Shown: positions 50,990 to 63,577 of the stretch, one piece after another
How the letters are laid out: each line of letters starts with the position of its first letter
How positions within the stretch are numbered: the stretch's first letter is position 1
Origin: Nicotiana tabacum
Lineage: Eukaryota; Streptophyta; Magnoliopsida; Solanales; Solanaceae
Length of the DNA stretch: 64,000 nt
NCBI RefSeq assembly: GCF_000715075.1
Contig: NC_134093.1
Location: 96,518,826 to 96,582,825, forward strand
Direction of reading: 5' to 3'
Position numbers and translations under genes: made by a program
Notes under the pieces: model-generated
What the model saw: the letters and a program-made list of their open reading frames with translations, nothing else
The model's database searches: none
Told to the model about the DNA's origin: nothing

Positions 50990-51440
50990 TAGGTAAAAAT
51001 AGCACGGGCTAGCCAGTTTTTTGACTAGGTAATTAAAAAATAGTCAGTTTTTACAAAGTCATTAAAAAATAATCACTATTTTGCTGCAACACGGACCGGT
51101 CCAGCATAATATACTGGAGATTGGTGCACCTGTGTATGAACTTCCAGCATATTATGCTGGAACTCCAACACGCGGAAAGTTCCAGCATAAAATATTGAAG
51201 ATTGGAGCACCTGTGTATGAACTTCCAGCATATTATGCTGGACCGGTATATTATACTGGAACTCTAGTATATTTATACTGGAGTTCAAGTATATTATACT
51301 GGAATATTTTCCGGATTTTGAATAGTATTTTCGTTTAGATTTATCTTTACATGAAAAGTGGCTAAATTTCGATTACTTTTGAAACTGTGACTATTTTTCA
51401 ATTGCCACTTGTAAATCTGGCTATTTTTGAATTTCTCCCG
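50990..51440. mobile_element. Palindrome-rich MITE-like element
   Basis: Outer parts AGGTAAAAATAGC and GGCTATTTTTGAATTTC are imperfect inverted repeats around an interior of palindromes. No coding domain; the superfamily is unclear. Confidence 0.55.
51100..51305. repeat. 81-bp tandem repeat with TCCAGCATA palindromes
   Basis: Two units start at 51100 and 51181. Each contains the palindrome tccagcatattatgctgga (51143-51161 and 51224-51242). Degenerate shorter palindromes built on agtatattatactgga follow to about 51305. Confidence 0.8.
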
Positions 51441-51823
51441 AGAAGCAAGCAATGGTGCAAATCCTTAAAAAAATGATGCAAATCCTAGAATTGGTAATTG
51501 GAATAATTCTGATGTGATATGAATGTTGAAATATGCAATGTTTCCAAATCTTATTAAATGTCAATGATCTTTTTCTTCTCTCTTTCCAGTGGGAAAGCCA
51601 AAATTTAGAACAAAGACAATGAAAGAATATGATATTTTCACTTTCTTTCTTTCCAAAAAATGGACTAACCCATAAATTTTGTGTCCCCCCGGAGAAAAGG
51701 GAGAAATACTTTTTTCGCTTTAATTGGAAGGAGTAAAGTGAGTTGAATAATTGGAAGCCTGGAAATAGCTCACCATTTCAAACCTTTTTTCGTCTCTATC
51801 TATCTCTATCTTAGAAAATTTTA
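51441..51823. other. Unassigned AT-rich spacer
   Basis: No gene or repeat boundary is recognised. Confidence 0.45.
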
Positions 51824-52056
51824 TCGTCCCAATTTATGCGGCTTGTTCAAATTTTGAGAGTTGAACGAGCTTCTTTTTTTTTTTTTACAGTAGTAATTTT
51901 TTAATATACCTTTTAAATATTTTAAATTGCTAATTATTGTAACTTATAGTACTTTTTACATAATTTATTTAAAAGAACTTAAAGATTCTATGTTCGAACT
52001 GATGGCCAAAATTAAAAAATTTGACTCTCGAAATCTAAACAATAACACATAAATTG
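51824..52056. mobile_element. Stowaway-like MITE (diverged)
   Basis: Left end CGTCCCAATTTATGCGGC, right end ACACATAAATTGAGAG, with TTTGACTCTCGAAATCTAAA near the right, as in common Stowaway copies. The right edge borders the SINE target site. Confidence 0.6.
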
Positions 52057-52071
52057 AGAGTAAGTACATAA

Positions 52072-52278
52072 TAACAACAACAACAACAACAATCCAGTAA
52101 AATCTCACTAATGGGGTCTGGGGAAGGTAGTGTGTACGCAGACCTTACCCTACCCCGAAGGAGTAGAGAGGCTGTTTCCGAAAGACCCTCGGCTCAAAAA
52201 AAAAAGGACAAAAGGGCAAAAAAGAGACAATATTAGTATCACAACAACAATCATAGGATAAATAAAAACACCATGAAA
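52072..52278 (-). mobile_element. TS-type SINE, apparently full length
   Basis: 207 bp flanked by a perfect 15-bp target duplication, agagtaagtacataa (52057-52071, 52279-52293). On the minus strand it carries GAGCCGAGGGTCTTTCGGAA, the GGGTAAGGTCTGCGTACAC block and a TTG-repeat tail. These are hallmarks of the tRNA-related TS SINEs of Solanaceae (family assignment from memory). Confidence 0.85.
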
Positions 52279-52434
52279 AGAGTAAGTACATAAATATTTC
52301 CTATTTACATTTACTGGCTTAAAGTACTGAATCTGCCTGCGCATTCAATTATTGAAGAAGAATTAATCCAAATAGTCGTTCACCTAATCTCTAAAACGAA
52401 AAATAACTGGCATATACAACAATAACATACCCGG

Positions 52435-53306
52435 TAGGGGTGTCAATGGATATTTAAAAACCGACTAAACTGACTGAACCATACCGTACCGAACCGATTT
52501 TTAGGCTTCTTTAAATAAAACCATAGGTTTTTATATATATCTATAACCATACCAATAATTAGGATAGATTTTTTATTTTATAAAAATAAACCAAAAAAAT
52601 ACCGAACCGTACTGAATAAATTTACATGTAAAAAATAGATTTATATATTAAGTTTAAGAATAATAATGTATTAAAAATTTTCTTGGGCCTTGAAATTGTG
52701 AAAACGGTTACAAGCAAACAAGTAATTAAACTCAAAATCTTAATTCTCAGACCTATAATGCTACTCCTATTGAAACTGAATTATTTCCAACATATTCACT
52801 AGCAAGACACAAGTTATTCTAGCTATTAGTAGCAAACTACAATGTATTGAATATGTTTCCTTTCATATGATTTAAATTTATCTTTTTGAATATTTAATCT
52901 TCTATAAACTTTATTCTTGAGTTCTAACTTGGTTAATATCTTTTCACTCGGTTAATATCTTTGTTTAGTTTCTTTTACGCTGTTGTAGAATAGTTGATGG
53001 ATCTATACTCTGGCCTTTTTTAATATTTTCTTAATTCATCACTCTTTAAAGAGTAAAAATATCTAGAGAGTTTGCTAAGTTCTATAAAAGTAAGTATGTT
53101 ATTGCATTCTACTTTTACTAGTGACTTTTACATGACATTTAAAAAAAAAAAAATTAACCGAACCATACCGATACCGAAGAGAAACCGATATGATTGGGAC
53201 GGTTTCGAAAAGTCTAATTTTGGTTATGCATAATAGAATAACAGAAAAATTGGTATGGTACAGATTTTAGAAAATAACCTTCCGAACCGAACCATTGACA
53301 CCCCTA
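52435..53306. mobile_element. Non-autonomous hAT-like element, 872 bp
   Basis: Terminal inverted repeats TAGGGGTGTCAATGG / CCATTGACACCCCTA, followed internally by ACCGAACCG-rich subterminal repeats. The duplication atacccgg (52427-52434) / atacccag (53307-53314) matches at 7 of 8 bases. No transposase frame. Confidence 0.87.
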
Positions 53307-53311
53307 ATACC

Positions 53312-53372
53312 CAGTGTAGTCCCACAAGTGAGATCTGGGGAGGACAGAGTGTACGCAGACCTTACTGCCTTT
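53312..53372 (-). mobile_element. TS-type SINE fragment
   Basis: gagatctggggaggacagag and gtgtacgcagaccttac match the equivalent part of the SINE at 52072-52278. No flanking duplication was seen. Confidence 0.6.
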
Positions 53373-54010
53373 AAATCAATATATACCGGCTAAAAAAAGT
53401 AATCACCTAATTTGGCAGACTATTGTAACATTCTCATTATTGAAATCCCTAAGCACAAAATGTACAGAACGGGGATGGACCTAAATTAGACCCTACAGTG
53501 TATTATTTCCAATCTAACTAATATTGAGTGGACGCCAACAAAAAGTTGAGAGAACAAGAGGGACAGTATACTTGGCTGTCATACAAACCAGTAGCCAAAA
53601 ACCAAGAAATTAAACTCATTACTCATATGTTCATCTGTTAATTAGTAATTAAGTACACATTGCAAGAAAAAGGTGGTATGAATCTAGAAAAGTTGGGACC
53701 TATTCTAAAATCTCACTGCTGTAAAGGCATTACACAACTGCCCCCTACAGCTATGTATGGGCCTCCAATTATCCATTGCACCTGAAGACCATCTGAATAT
53801 TTTAGCAGCAAACTGCTGGGAGATTACAATCTTCAAGTAGGCCTAATTACTGATTGCAAAATACTATTGGAAACTTTCTTCAACAGTACAGATGATGGCA
53901 ACCGGGCAGGCTGTGACATAAGCCAGGAATTTCACTAAGAATATTTAAGATTTAATATATATGAATAACAAGTAATTTTTTACCTATATATGCAGTATAA
54001 TGTTTATGTA
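53373..54010. other. Unassigned spacer
   Basis: No open frame with a recognisable domain and no clear repeat boundary. Confidence 0.45.
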
Positions 54011-54866
54011 CATAGTACAACTTTTTGATCAAGGGTGTTAAACGCCCTTCTGTCTATGTGGCCTTGCCCCGGATGGGTGCAGGGCAAGGTCAAGGGTGCT
54101 CTTATGCATGACAGGATAAAGCGAATTAAAACAATTTTCATAAAATCAGATACAGGATAAAGCGGGTTAAATAAAAATTAACAACTTTTATAGCTTTAAA
54201 CTCGTCAAATTTAGCTAAACAACAGTAGAAAGAAGAAAAGAAAAATAAAACAAAACTTAGACAGGACCATGCATGTCTATGCAGGGCGAGGCAGGTTAAA
54301 AGATAGAGAAGATTGCTCAGCAGGGCCAGGCGGATTAAAACTTTTGCGAGTAAGACTTAAATTGCCTCGTCTGACCTCGCCCTGTTAACTATCTCTATTC
54401 CGTAGACATCTTAAAATTGTTTTTCTTCTGTATGCACAATACAATTTTTCGATAAAGAGTATTCAACTAACCACCCTTCTGTCTATGTGGCTCCCACATG
54501 AGCAGGGCAAGGGAGCTCTTATGTAGGGCAGGATAAGGAGAGCTAAAACAATTTTCTTAAAGTCAAATGCAGGACAAGGCAAGAGGCGGGTTTAATGAAA
54601 ATTAACAACTTTTACAGCTTTAAACTCATCAAGTTTAGCTAAATAACAGTGAAAAGAAGAAAAGAAAAATAAAACAGAACTCGGACGGGACCATGCATGT
54701 CTATGCAGGGCGAGGCGGACAAAAATAGATAAGATTGCTCGGCATGGCAGGGCAAGGCGGATTAAGACTTTTGCGAAGTAAGACTTCAATTGCCTCGTTT
54801 GACCTCGCCCTGTTTGCCATTTCTATAATCTATAGGCATCTCATTGCTGTTTTTCTCTTGTATGCA
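54011..54866. repeat. Diverged tandem duplication, unit about 425 bp
   Basis: 54011-54437 and 54438-54866 align throughout (for example ccatgcatgtctatgcaggg at 54267 and 54691), with many substitutions and small indels. Each unit has GGGCAGGAT/GCGGGTTAA-type short repeats. It lies downstream of the U-box gene and has no coding potential. Confidence 0.8.
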
Positions 54867-55414
54867 GAAGGTGAAAAAATGCAGAAACAAGCAAGGTCTT
54901 TGAATTTTCTAGTTTCCTGGTATCATTTTTTCTTTCAAGAAGTAACTCAACAAGGACAGAATACAAAAATTGTTACAAGTAGATAGGTCCTCTAGGACCA
55001 CTTTAACATGTTTAGTTTCCACCATAAACTTTTGCAAAATAGACACAATTTCATGCTAAGGGTAAGAAGATTTATACACATTTCATTAGTATTTCATAGA
55101 CCATTTAACAGTATCCATCTACTTACCAAAAGAAATAGCAAAGGAAGATATTTTACAGCTACAAGTCTCAGCAAAGTCTTCCTTCTCAACACTAACAAAA
55201 ACTAGAGTAGAGAAATTGTACATATCATATCAAGCAATACTATACATATTTATTTACAAGAAATCAGCACAACTCGTACAGACAGTCATGAGGACATATA
55301 ATCAGCTAACATTATACTCTCTGTAGTCGGAACGACTGGCAACCTTCATTCTAAGATATATATTGAGTACTATTTTTTACTAATAGGAGCAGACGAACCT
55401 TGTTTTGAGAATAA

Positions 55415-55454
55415 AAGGACAGCCCGGTGCCCTAAGCTCCCCCTATGCGCGGCA
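55415..55454 (-). mobile_element. 5'-truncated SINE end that supplies the U-box gene stop codon
   Basis: 40 bp reading GCGCATAG...GCACCGGGCTGTCC on the minus strand, the 3' end of a common Solanaceae SINE. It is flanked by a perfect 15-bp duplication, ttgttttgagaataa (55400-55414, 55455-55469). The U-box frame runs through the right duplication into the SINE and stops at its TAG (55443-55445). Confidence 0.75.
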
Positions 55455-58400
55455 TTGTTTTGAGAATAACTTCTTTAAAAATCCAGGTGCCTTTGAACTA
55501 GATTTCTGCAGTGTAAGGTTAATGGTAGAGCCTCTAGAAATGTCAACATCCGCACCTGAAGATTCTTCATTATTACTAAATTCACCTCTCAACAGTGTCA
55601 GTAGCTTCAAAGCCATTGTCTTTCCTCTGCTATTCCCGTTGACAGATATGTTGAAAAGATCAAGGATGATCCCTTCATCCATGGCCAGCCGACAGTATTG
55701 AAAGCATTGAGAACACAAAGAAAGAAGAAGAGCCACTGCATGCTCCTGATCCTCACGATTCTCACTGTCGAGTAGTTTCACAACTGAAGCAATGCATCCA
55801 TCGGCTTCAGCTACAGAAGTCGTAGCATCTTCAGTGATGCACAATTTTTTCAGAATGACAAGAGTGTCGCTTGCTAGAGCTGTATCTTCTAGAAAAGGAA
55901 TCAACTTGGGAATGAATTCTGAAGGTGTAATCAAGGAAACAATTCTGCTATTTTCAGACAAACTACGTAATATTTTGATGGCTGTTTCATTCAATTCTGC
56001 ATTCTGGGCATCAAGCATCTCTAGAATGGGAGTCAGAGCACCAGAAGCCACAATTTTTTGTGGACAATATTGGTGGCAGGACAATACTTTTAATACGGCA
56101 AGGGCTTCTTTAGAAACCTCAGTTTCAAGAAATGATACCAAAAGTGCAAAAGCATCGTCATTCAAATCTGGAAAATTGCTCCTGATACAAAACAACCCAT
56201 GTAGGATTAGTGTGAGGAAACAAACACAAGATAAAAGAACAATAGAGAAGCCAAAAAGCAAAAGAAAACAACAGATGAGTTGAGCTTGCATCATTAAACA
56301 TTAAGCAGGACTACTACTTCACATTCTAGTATCATATTTAATTCTAAACCAGCATGCTTCTGAAAGGCCTTAACCATTTTTTTTCTATTAGGGCAGCTCG
56401 GCGCACAAAGCATCCCGCATTCACGCAGGGTCCGAGGAAGGGCCGCACCCAAGGGGTGTGATGTAGACAGCCTAACCTAATGCTCTGAAAGGCCTTAACC
56501 AATTGGAAATAAATTGTACAAAAAGGCGGTGAACCAACTTGAACCAAATTCATTCGACACTCTAGCAGAGGCATATCAAGGATTTAAATTTTATGGGTTC
56601 AGGACTCGGGTAAGAACGACTGAACCCATCACCTTATTTAAGTTTTGGGTTCATAGTTTAATAGTTTCAATAATTCTAATAGATTTTACACATAAATCTA
56701 GGTCTAAGCTAAAGGTTATGTGTTAATTTGAACCCATATGTAGACTACTAGATCCAACCCTGCTGGTAAGCCTTACCTTAAAAGGGGTATGAAGTTAGAA
56801 ACAATTTCACAAAAAATTAACATGAACACACACACCACACACACACACAGCAGAGCGGAGTAAAGGTTTACCTGCATTTCTGCAAAACTGTTGTCAATGT
56901 TAGACATCCCATTATTTGTGCATTTAGATCATTGAAATCATGTGCATCTTTCAAAAATCTAACCATTGTTAGAACAAAATCCTCGGATGACATCCAATTG
57001 CAAGCTTGATCGTTATGTTTGAAAAAGTTACTAATATCTCCAACCAAGATGCATTGTGACTCCCAAGAAAGTGAACTGAACCCGGTTAAGAGATTCAGGT
57101 CCATATCTTGAATGCTTATACCAGATTGAATTTTGTGAATACTGCCATTGCTTTCCCCTGAAACCACATCGAAGTCATTTGGTGTCTTAGCAACAGACAC
57201 AAGACCAGCATCTGGCAATCCACAAGATAAATTGCTGAATTCTATAGGAAGACGTAAATCATTCACTGAGCTGCTCAAGCTAGCAATTGAATTCAAAGAA
57301 GATTTAAATGAGTGAGCCGCTGCCGCCTCCATGCTCGGGTCAGGAACACTGACTCCATGTGTTGCACTCCACCCTGATATTAGGTCCTTCATTGTGTAAT
57401 TCGGGGTCAAAGACAAGTGGGCCAAATTCCTTTTATTCATTGGACATGTATCGTGACCTTCAGCAAACCATTTCTGAATCCAAAATCTGTCATATGTTTG
57501 TCCAGAGGCAATTACGACAGGATCGTGCATTATTCTCAAAGACAAAGGACATTTAAACTCATCCGGTGGTCGAGAGCTCCTCAGTATGTCCACTTGAGCA
57601 TCGTCAGATCGACATCTCATACGAGATTTTGCTTCACATTGATTTGCATACAGGTAAAAGTCTTCCCGCTGCAGAGAGCCGCTCTCTGTTTGCTGTGTCA
57701 CAACTGATTTTCCATGCTTACTGAGGATATTCAAAAAAAGCAATAAGATTTTCCTTTTCTCACCGTCCCCAACTCTACCCAGCATCCTTTTTATGGATCT
57801 TTTCTCTATTAAAAGAGTCAGTAGAGATGTGATATGAAGCCTCCGCATAGCAACTTGAGTTGCCTCAAAGGCATGTTCTTCCGCTGAATCTGTTGTCACA
57901 TACTGATGAAGTAATTCCATCACAACCTTCCCTGCCTCCTCTTCAGATGGATCCAAGCTGAATATCGCACCCTTCAGTTCAGCAATCAGTCGCGAAATCT
58001 GCAGCCAATATTTTTCATTAAAGTGGATTGCCACAGGACACCAAACAAATATAGTAACCAACCAGGTTTTAAAAAAAACGGGATAAAGAAGGGACAACAT
58101 GAAATGAAAAAATGACATTTAAACTCACACCATAATCAAAAGCCGAGGGATACACTTGGACCGACAAGTACAAGATGATGGTTCAGAAGTATGACGGATA
58201 GTAAACTTATTTATATTTTGTATGATTCAGAGGTAGCTGTTATAATATTTTGGTCTAATTCAAACGCTTATAGCTCCAATTTTGGGAATTATTGCAGGAG
58301 AATCGATCAAAAGCAATCTATCTCGACTTGTGCTAACAACGTGTAGTTGTGGTTGTCACAGCTTGCTTTACAGCAGTTCTTTCATCCATAATGACAGTTC

Positions 58401-59566
58401 CTAAGCATAGATGATTTTCTCAAAGGAATGTATTCAGACTGACCTCTGAAGCCAACGATACTGGAACCATATTTTGCACTTGGCCTAAGCTTTGCTTAAG
58501 CAAGTTTCTTGATCTATCACATCGTGAAAGTATGACAGCTCCTGTTAGTGCCTGAAAAAACACAATACAGATTGCTATTCAGTGAATGAAGCCAATAGAG
58601 TATCATCAAAGTATGTTCATAAATTTGCGAGATATATTTGACAAAAACAGTTAACACAAAGCTGGTTGGCTTAGCTTGGTCGAGAGTGCGTACCAAGTAT
58701 AGCTTACTAGATTCACTGCAGTGCTGAATCAGTGTCTTGGTTTTGAAAATTTCAGTGTTCAACAGGCTAAGGGCCTCTAAGCATCGAGGACGGGCTGCTT
58801 CAATTTCAGGAAGTAATATCGAAACTCTACTTACTAACTGAATTAGTTCCATGCACATTAGACGATGCACCTGTAGTCATCAAAACCAATCATAAGACAA
58901 TCGATCTGAGTTTTTTTTTTTTTCAATAATCATGGTGTCCGGGCCAGCTTGTCCGCACCTAGGCTAATTCCACGGGATACCTTCCACCTCGATCGAGTTA
59001 ATTTAGAATAGGTGGTGTGGAAGTAATGACAAGGAAAGAATACATGAAAACTGAAAGATACATCATTGCATTTAGAAAACTAACGACGTTTCAAAAACAA
59101 AAATCCCAACCAACAGAATTTTCTAATAGTTTTTCAGTTCCATTCTTGGAATCTAGACTAGGACTATTCAAATCCAACCATGAACACCTTTTGCACAAAG
59201 TCCAATTAATGTAAAAACCTCTTCTTTTAACTCTGTAATTAACCAAGAAAAAGGGTTAATAACAACTTGTACAATTACTTAATGTAAAGATACCAAGACT
59301 AATACAAGGTCACAAGCCTACTCTAGAGTAACACCTCTCATTATACGAACAATAACAACAACAGAAAAACATTTACACTCTCAGTCACAAACAAGTTGGG
59401 TTCGGCTATATGAATTCTCACTGCCAGGCCATCTCTTTACACGAACAATCCCATAGAGATGCAGATAAGGAATTAAAGCAAAGAGAGATAGGAGCATAGT
59501 ATTATATACCTTAATAGCATGATGAGACGGCGGTGTCTCACTTACTTCAGCAACATCAATCCCCAT
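55443..59566 (-). CDS. U-box E3 ubiquitin ligase, PUB5-like, 5 coding exons
   Basis: Coding exons 59566-59510, 58870-58694, 58551-58444, 57998-56872 and 56181-55443, all GT-AG, encode 735 residues. The first three junctions are phase 0; the last splits an Arg codon. Residues 1-240 form the helical UND-type region of plant U-box proteins (VHRLMCMELIQLVSRV, CSESSKLYLALTGAV). The U-box is at about 259-331: DEFKCPLSLRIMHDPVVIAS, TYDRFWIQKWF, CPMNKRNL. C-terminal ARM-like repeats (about 430-700) include SKEALAVLKVLSCHQ and REDQEHAVALLLSLC. By family it transfers ubiquitin from an E2 to bound substrates; the substrate is unknown. The last residues (CRA) and the stop come from a SINE insertion. PUB5 similarity is from memory of the N-terminus and length. 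Confidence 0.9.
56377..56483 (-). mobile_element. SINE in intron 4 of the U-box gene
   Basis: 107 bp with a poly(A)-like end at 56377-56384 (minus strand), flanked by a perfect 18-bp duplication, tctgaaaggccttaacca (56359-56376, 56484-56501). It contains CGGCCCTTCCTCGGACCCTG and the GCGCCGAGCTGCCC end, the same family as the 40-bp piece at 55415. Confidence 0.85.
56568..56764. mobile_element. Degenerate MITE in intron 4 of the U-box gene
   Basis: cagaggcatatcaaggattt ... gactactagatccaaccctg, with the gggttca / gaaccca interior typical of the GGCGGAGCTA MITEs. No clear target duplication. Confidence 0.4.
56824..56849. repeat. (AC)n microsatellite beside the exon 4 donor
   Basis: AC repeats with one interruption. 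On the gene strand this is a (GT)n tract starting about 22 nt downstream of the exon 4 splice donor. Confidence 0.8.
58911..58990 (-). mobile_element. SINE-like fragment in intron 1 of the U-box gene
   Basis: Minus-strand sequence GGTATCCCGTGGAATTAGCC ... GGACAAGCTGGCCCGGACAC followed by an A tail (T run at 58911-58923). Flanks tcgatctgag and cgatcgag are similar and may be a decayed duplication. Confidence 0.6.
59353..59431 (-). mobile_element. 5'-truncated TS-type SINE in intron 1 of the U-box gene
   Basis: On the minus strand it carries TCATATAGCCGAACCC and CAACTTGTTTG, and ends in TTG repeats. The flanks ttatacgaacaat and ttacacgaacaat match at 12 of 13 bases. Confidence 0.7.
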
Positions 59567-60040
59567 AATAATTTCTGGTCAAAAGAGCAGAATACGGAGT
59601 GTCAAATTTAGCATAGGATTAAATATTACTCTCTCTATCCCAATATATATGGAACACTTTCTTTTTTAGTCCTATAAAGAATTGTCATTTCTACGTTAAA
59701 AAATAATTTAACTTTAAATTTCTCATATTACCCTTATAAGCCGAGGGTTTATGGAAACGGTCTTTACCTTCGAGATAGGGGTAACATTCATATAACAATT
59801 GTCGGATTTCACTAGGTTTTTTGTTATTGTTGTTGTATCCTTAATGAGATACTAATTTATAACCACACAAATATCCATGGTTTCTTAGAGGTAATATTTT
59901 TAATGAAACATGTGACATCGCAAATCAATTGAAAAACAAACAGATTATAGCAATAACCATTAAAATTTAGAACTTCAAAAGGTTGTAATTTTTTCATAAT
60001 TACCATGAATAAAGTTAACAAAATTTAAAGAATTCTTACC
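59567..60040 (-). other. 5' UTR intron of the U-box gene (predicted)
   Basis: A donor GGTAAGAATT places the end of an untranslated first exon at 60040. An acceptor TTTTGACCAG ends at 59575, eight bases before the start codon. The intron holds a Stowaway-like 5' part (about 59627-59740) broken by a plus-strand TS SINE fragment (about 59741-59840, ending in TTG repeats). Confidence 0.55.
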
Positions 60041-60282
60041 TATAGGAGAAAATACAGAACCCCTTCTCTGCTTAAGATGAAAAACCAACTTCAATACAGT
60101 TTCAGTACTTTATTCAACTGTGCAAAAAGTTCAAAAAACTCTCTTCACAGAACCCAACTCCACATCTCCAAAACTCATAAAATTTCCACCAAAATTTCAA
60201 GAATTGCCAGTTCAAAAACACTTCTTTTTCTTAAAAGAAGAAAATTTTCAAGAACCATGCAGTCAGAAACACAGTCATTTGC

Positions 60283-60290
60283 TTTAAATA
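60283..60290 (-). promoter_or_regulatory. TATA-like element of the U-box gene
   Basis: Minus-strand TATTTAAA about 245 nt upstream of the predicted 5' UTR donor, consistent with a first exon of roughly 215 nt (60040 to about 60255). Confidence 0.35.
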
Positions 60291-60633
60291 GCCTTCAATG
60301 AGTTCAAACCCAATTTAAAATGGTAACAGAAAAGGCCAAAACCAGACAGAAAAAGACATGTTGTTAATCTATGGACCCGTATAAATTTTACCAAAATAAA
60401 CTTTTGGTTTTATTTTTCAAACACATGTTTGGCGATACCTCTAAATTTTGTCGGTTTTGGGCCAAATATTATTTTGTAAGGATATTGTTTCGTCTTCTCG
60501 GTCATATAATAGTGTATCATATAGTTCATTATAAAAATAATAATTTTGTATTAAATTTATTTATGTTCAGGACTATGATTTGCGATAATATAATGAATGT
60601 TATTGATAATAGTATTATTGGGTATTTGTGATA

Positions 60634-61639
<1,006 letters not shown>

Positions 61640-61894
61640 TGCTACTAAACCCAAAATCACCTAACGGAGCTAACGTAATGGACATAATTCTATTTCGGAG
61701 TCATCTTCACACAGTTTCGACTACGGTCCAAATTCTAAGGCTTAAACTATTATTTAGGGACTAAGTGTCCCAAAACACTCCGAAACTCAAAACCAATTAT
61801 CCCGGCAAGTCACAATAGCAGAAAAGGATTTGGGGAAAGTAGTTAATAGGGGATCGGGACTATTAGTCTCAAAATAATCGGCCGGGTCGTTACA
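61640..61894 (-). mobile_element. Tekay-type LTR fragment (5' end of an LTR)
   Basis: Ends ggccgggtcgttaca, the LTR terminus seen at 14552 and 47783. It contains aaaatcacctaacggagcta and ggactaagtgtc blocks also found near 40670 and 40775. The rest of the LTR is missing. Confidence 0.75.
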
Positions 61895-63120
61895 CCCTTG
61901 TTAGTCTAGAACTTGCCCCGTGTGTAAGTCGAAGTGAAATGATTAAGTCTTGTGGGTCTAGGAAATGATATAGGCATTTATTTGATTGACCCTTGATCCT
62001 ATTTGCCTACCACTGATAACATTATCCGTAGTCAATCATTTTGAGCCTATAGACCTTTTTTTTTGGTACCCACATTACGAGTCAACCCTTATCCTGTTCT
62101 AAATCGTATTTTTTTTTATTTTTTACAATTTTTCATATATGATTATCAGTTTAATGACTTATTTATAGATTTTGTACAAGTTGTTTAGACTTTAGATCAT
62201 TGCATTCCGTAACAAAAAAATAGTTAGGCATTCTAACTCATAATATAAATTCAAAATCTTATTACTTTAAGATTATTTTGCCTTATGTTTTATAGTAATT
62301 AAAAATGTTAATTGTTGTGCGAGCTCAAGTTGCTCGGTATATCAAATTCGAAACACGTGGCTTGAGTATATTTAGGTGGACCAATTAAACTTTAGAAGGA
62401 AAACATTATAAATATAGCTGGTAGTATCATGACTAGAGAATGTAGAGGAGATAAAGTTGGTTAGATAAAATAATATTTTCATCTTTTATTAGAGGTTTGA
62501 TAAGCATTGTCAAAATATTGTTGCTACTAGGTTAGTTCAATATTTTGATAAAACAATCTTTCTATCAACCGACATATGATACCGATTTGGGATAGAACCA
62601 AAGTAAGTTTTGCGAAGGACAACTAGGAAGATACAAAGGATAAAAGTTTCGAGAGACAAATATTTCAATTGTTGTTAATCAATCATAGTAATAATTATCA
62701 TAGAATTATATGTTCTTTATTCAAGTTCCATAACAAGGAACAGAGTTTGTTAAAGTGATTTGAATAGTATTTGTACTAAGTTGGCTGGACTCGTAACCAA
62801 AATGTCCTAAATGACATAACTATGGTCTGTAATATTCCTAAACAATGTATATTTTAATATACGTAATTTCTTTTTTCCGCTAAAAATAGTGCCATATAAA
62901 GATAGAACGACATTCTTTCAACACTATCCCCCTTATAATATTTTGATATAATGAAATAGGTACTGGAAGAAACTATAAAAATACAAGACTGGACTCAATT
63001 AAACCCCTAAATATATTTTATATTTATCTTCTTTTTTTAAAAAAAAAACTTGCAATTTTGTCTTAATTTTTATTATTTTATAATACAGACACATATTTTG
63101 AATATTACTTACATATTTTA
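61895..63120. other. Unassigned AT-rich region
   Basis: No coding region is recognised; short T- and A-runs only. Confidence 0.5.
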
Positions 63121-63148
63121 AAAAGTTTATTCTCATTGACACGAAATA

Positions 63149-63177
63149 CACGCGCAACGCGCGCACCGAGAGACTAG
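63149..63177 (+). mobile_element. Possible Helitron 3' terminus
   Basis: A GC-rich hairpin (CGCG-CAA-CGCG) followed about 13 nt later by CTAG and a T, the 3' signature of plant Helitrons. No 5' TC terminus was identified, so the element length is unknown. Confidence 0.45.
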
Positions 63178-63264
63178 TGATGTTAAAAAAAAAAGGCATT
63201 AACTTTTAGCGCGTCTAGGACATAAAAAGAACAAAGATAAGAGATAGACAAGAAAAAAAGGTTA

Positions 63265-63492
63265 TGTGGGCTTTTGGATATAAGAATTGTTAAATTTCAA
63301 AATAAAATTTAAAAAAAATCAAGTGCAAAGCGTATTTGAAAATTAAAGTTGTGTTTGAACATGAATATAATTTGAAAATATTTTTTATTTATGCGAATAA
63401 TTTGAAATAAAAAATTTGAAAAATAACTTTTGCAGTTTTTAAAATTTCTGAAAAATTTTAAAATTCAATTTTTCAGTCAAACACTAATTCAG

Positions 63493-63577
<85 letters not shown>

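Noticed and set aside
51081..51338. 85-codon open frame over the 81-bp repeats
   Set aside because: It arises because the repeat period is a multiple of three; there is no domain.
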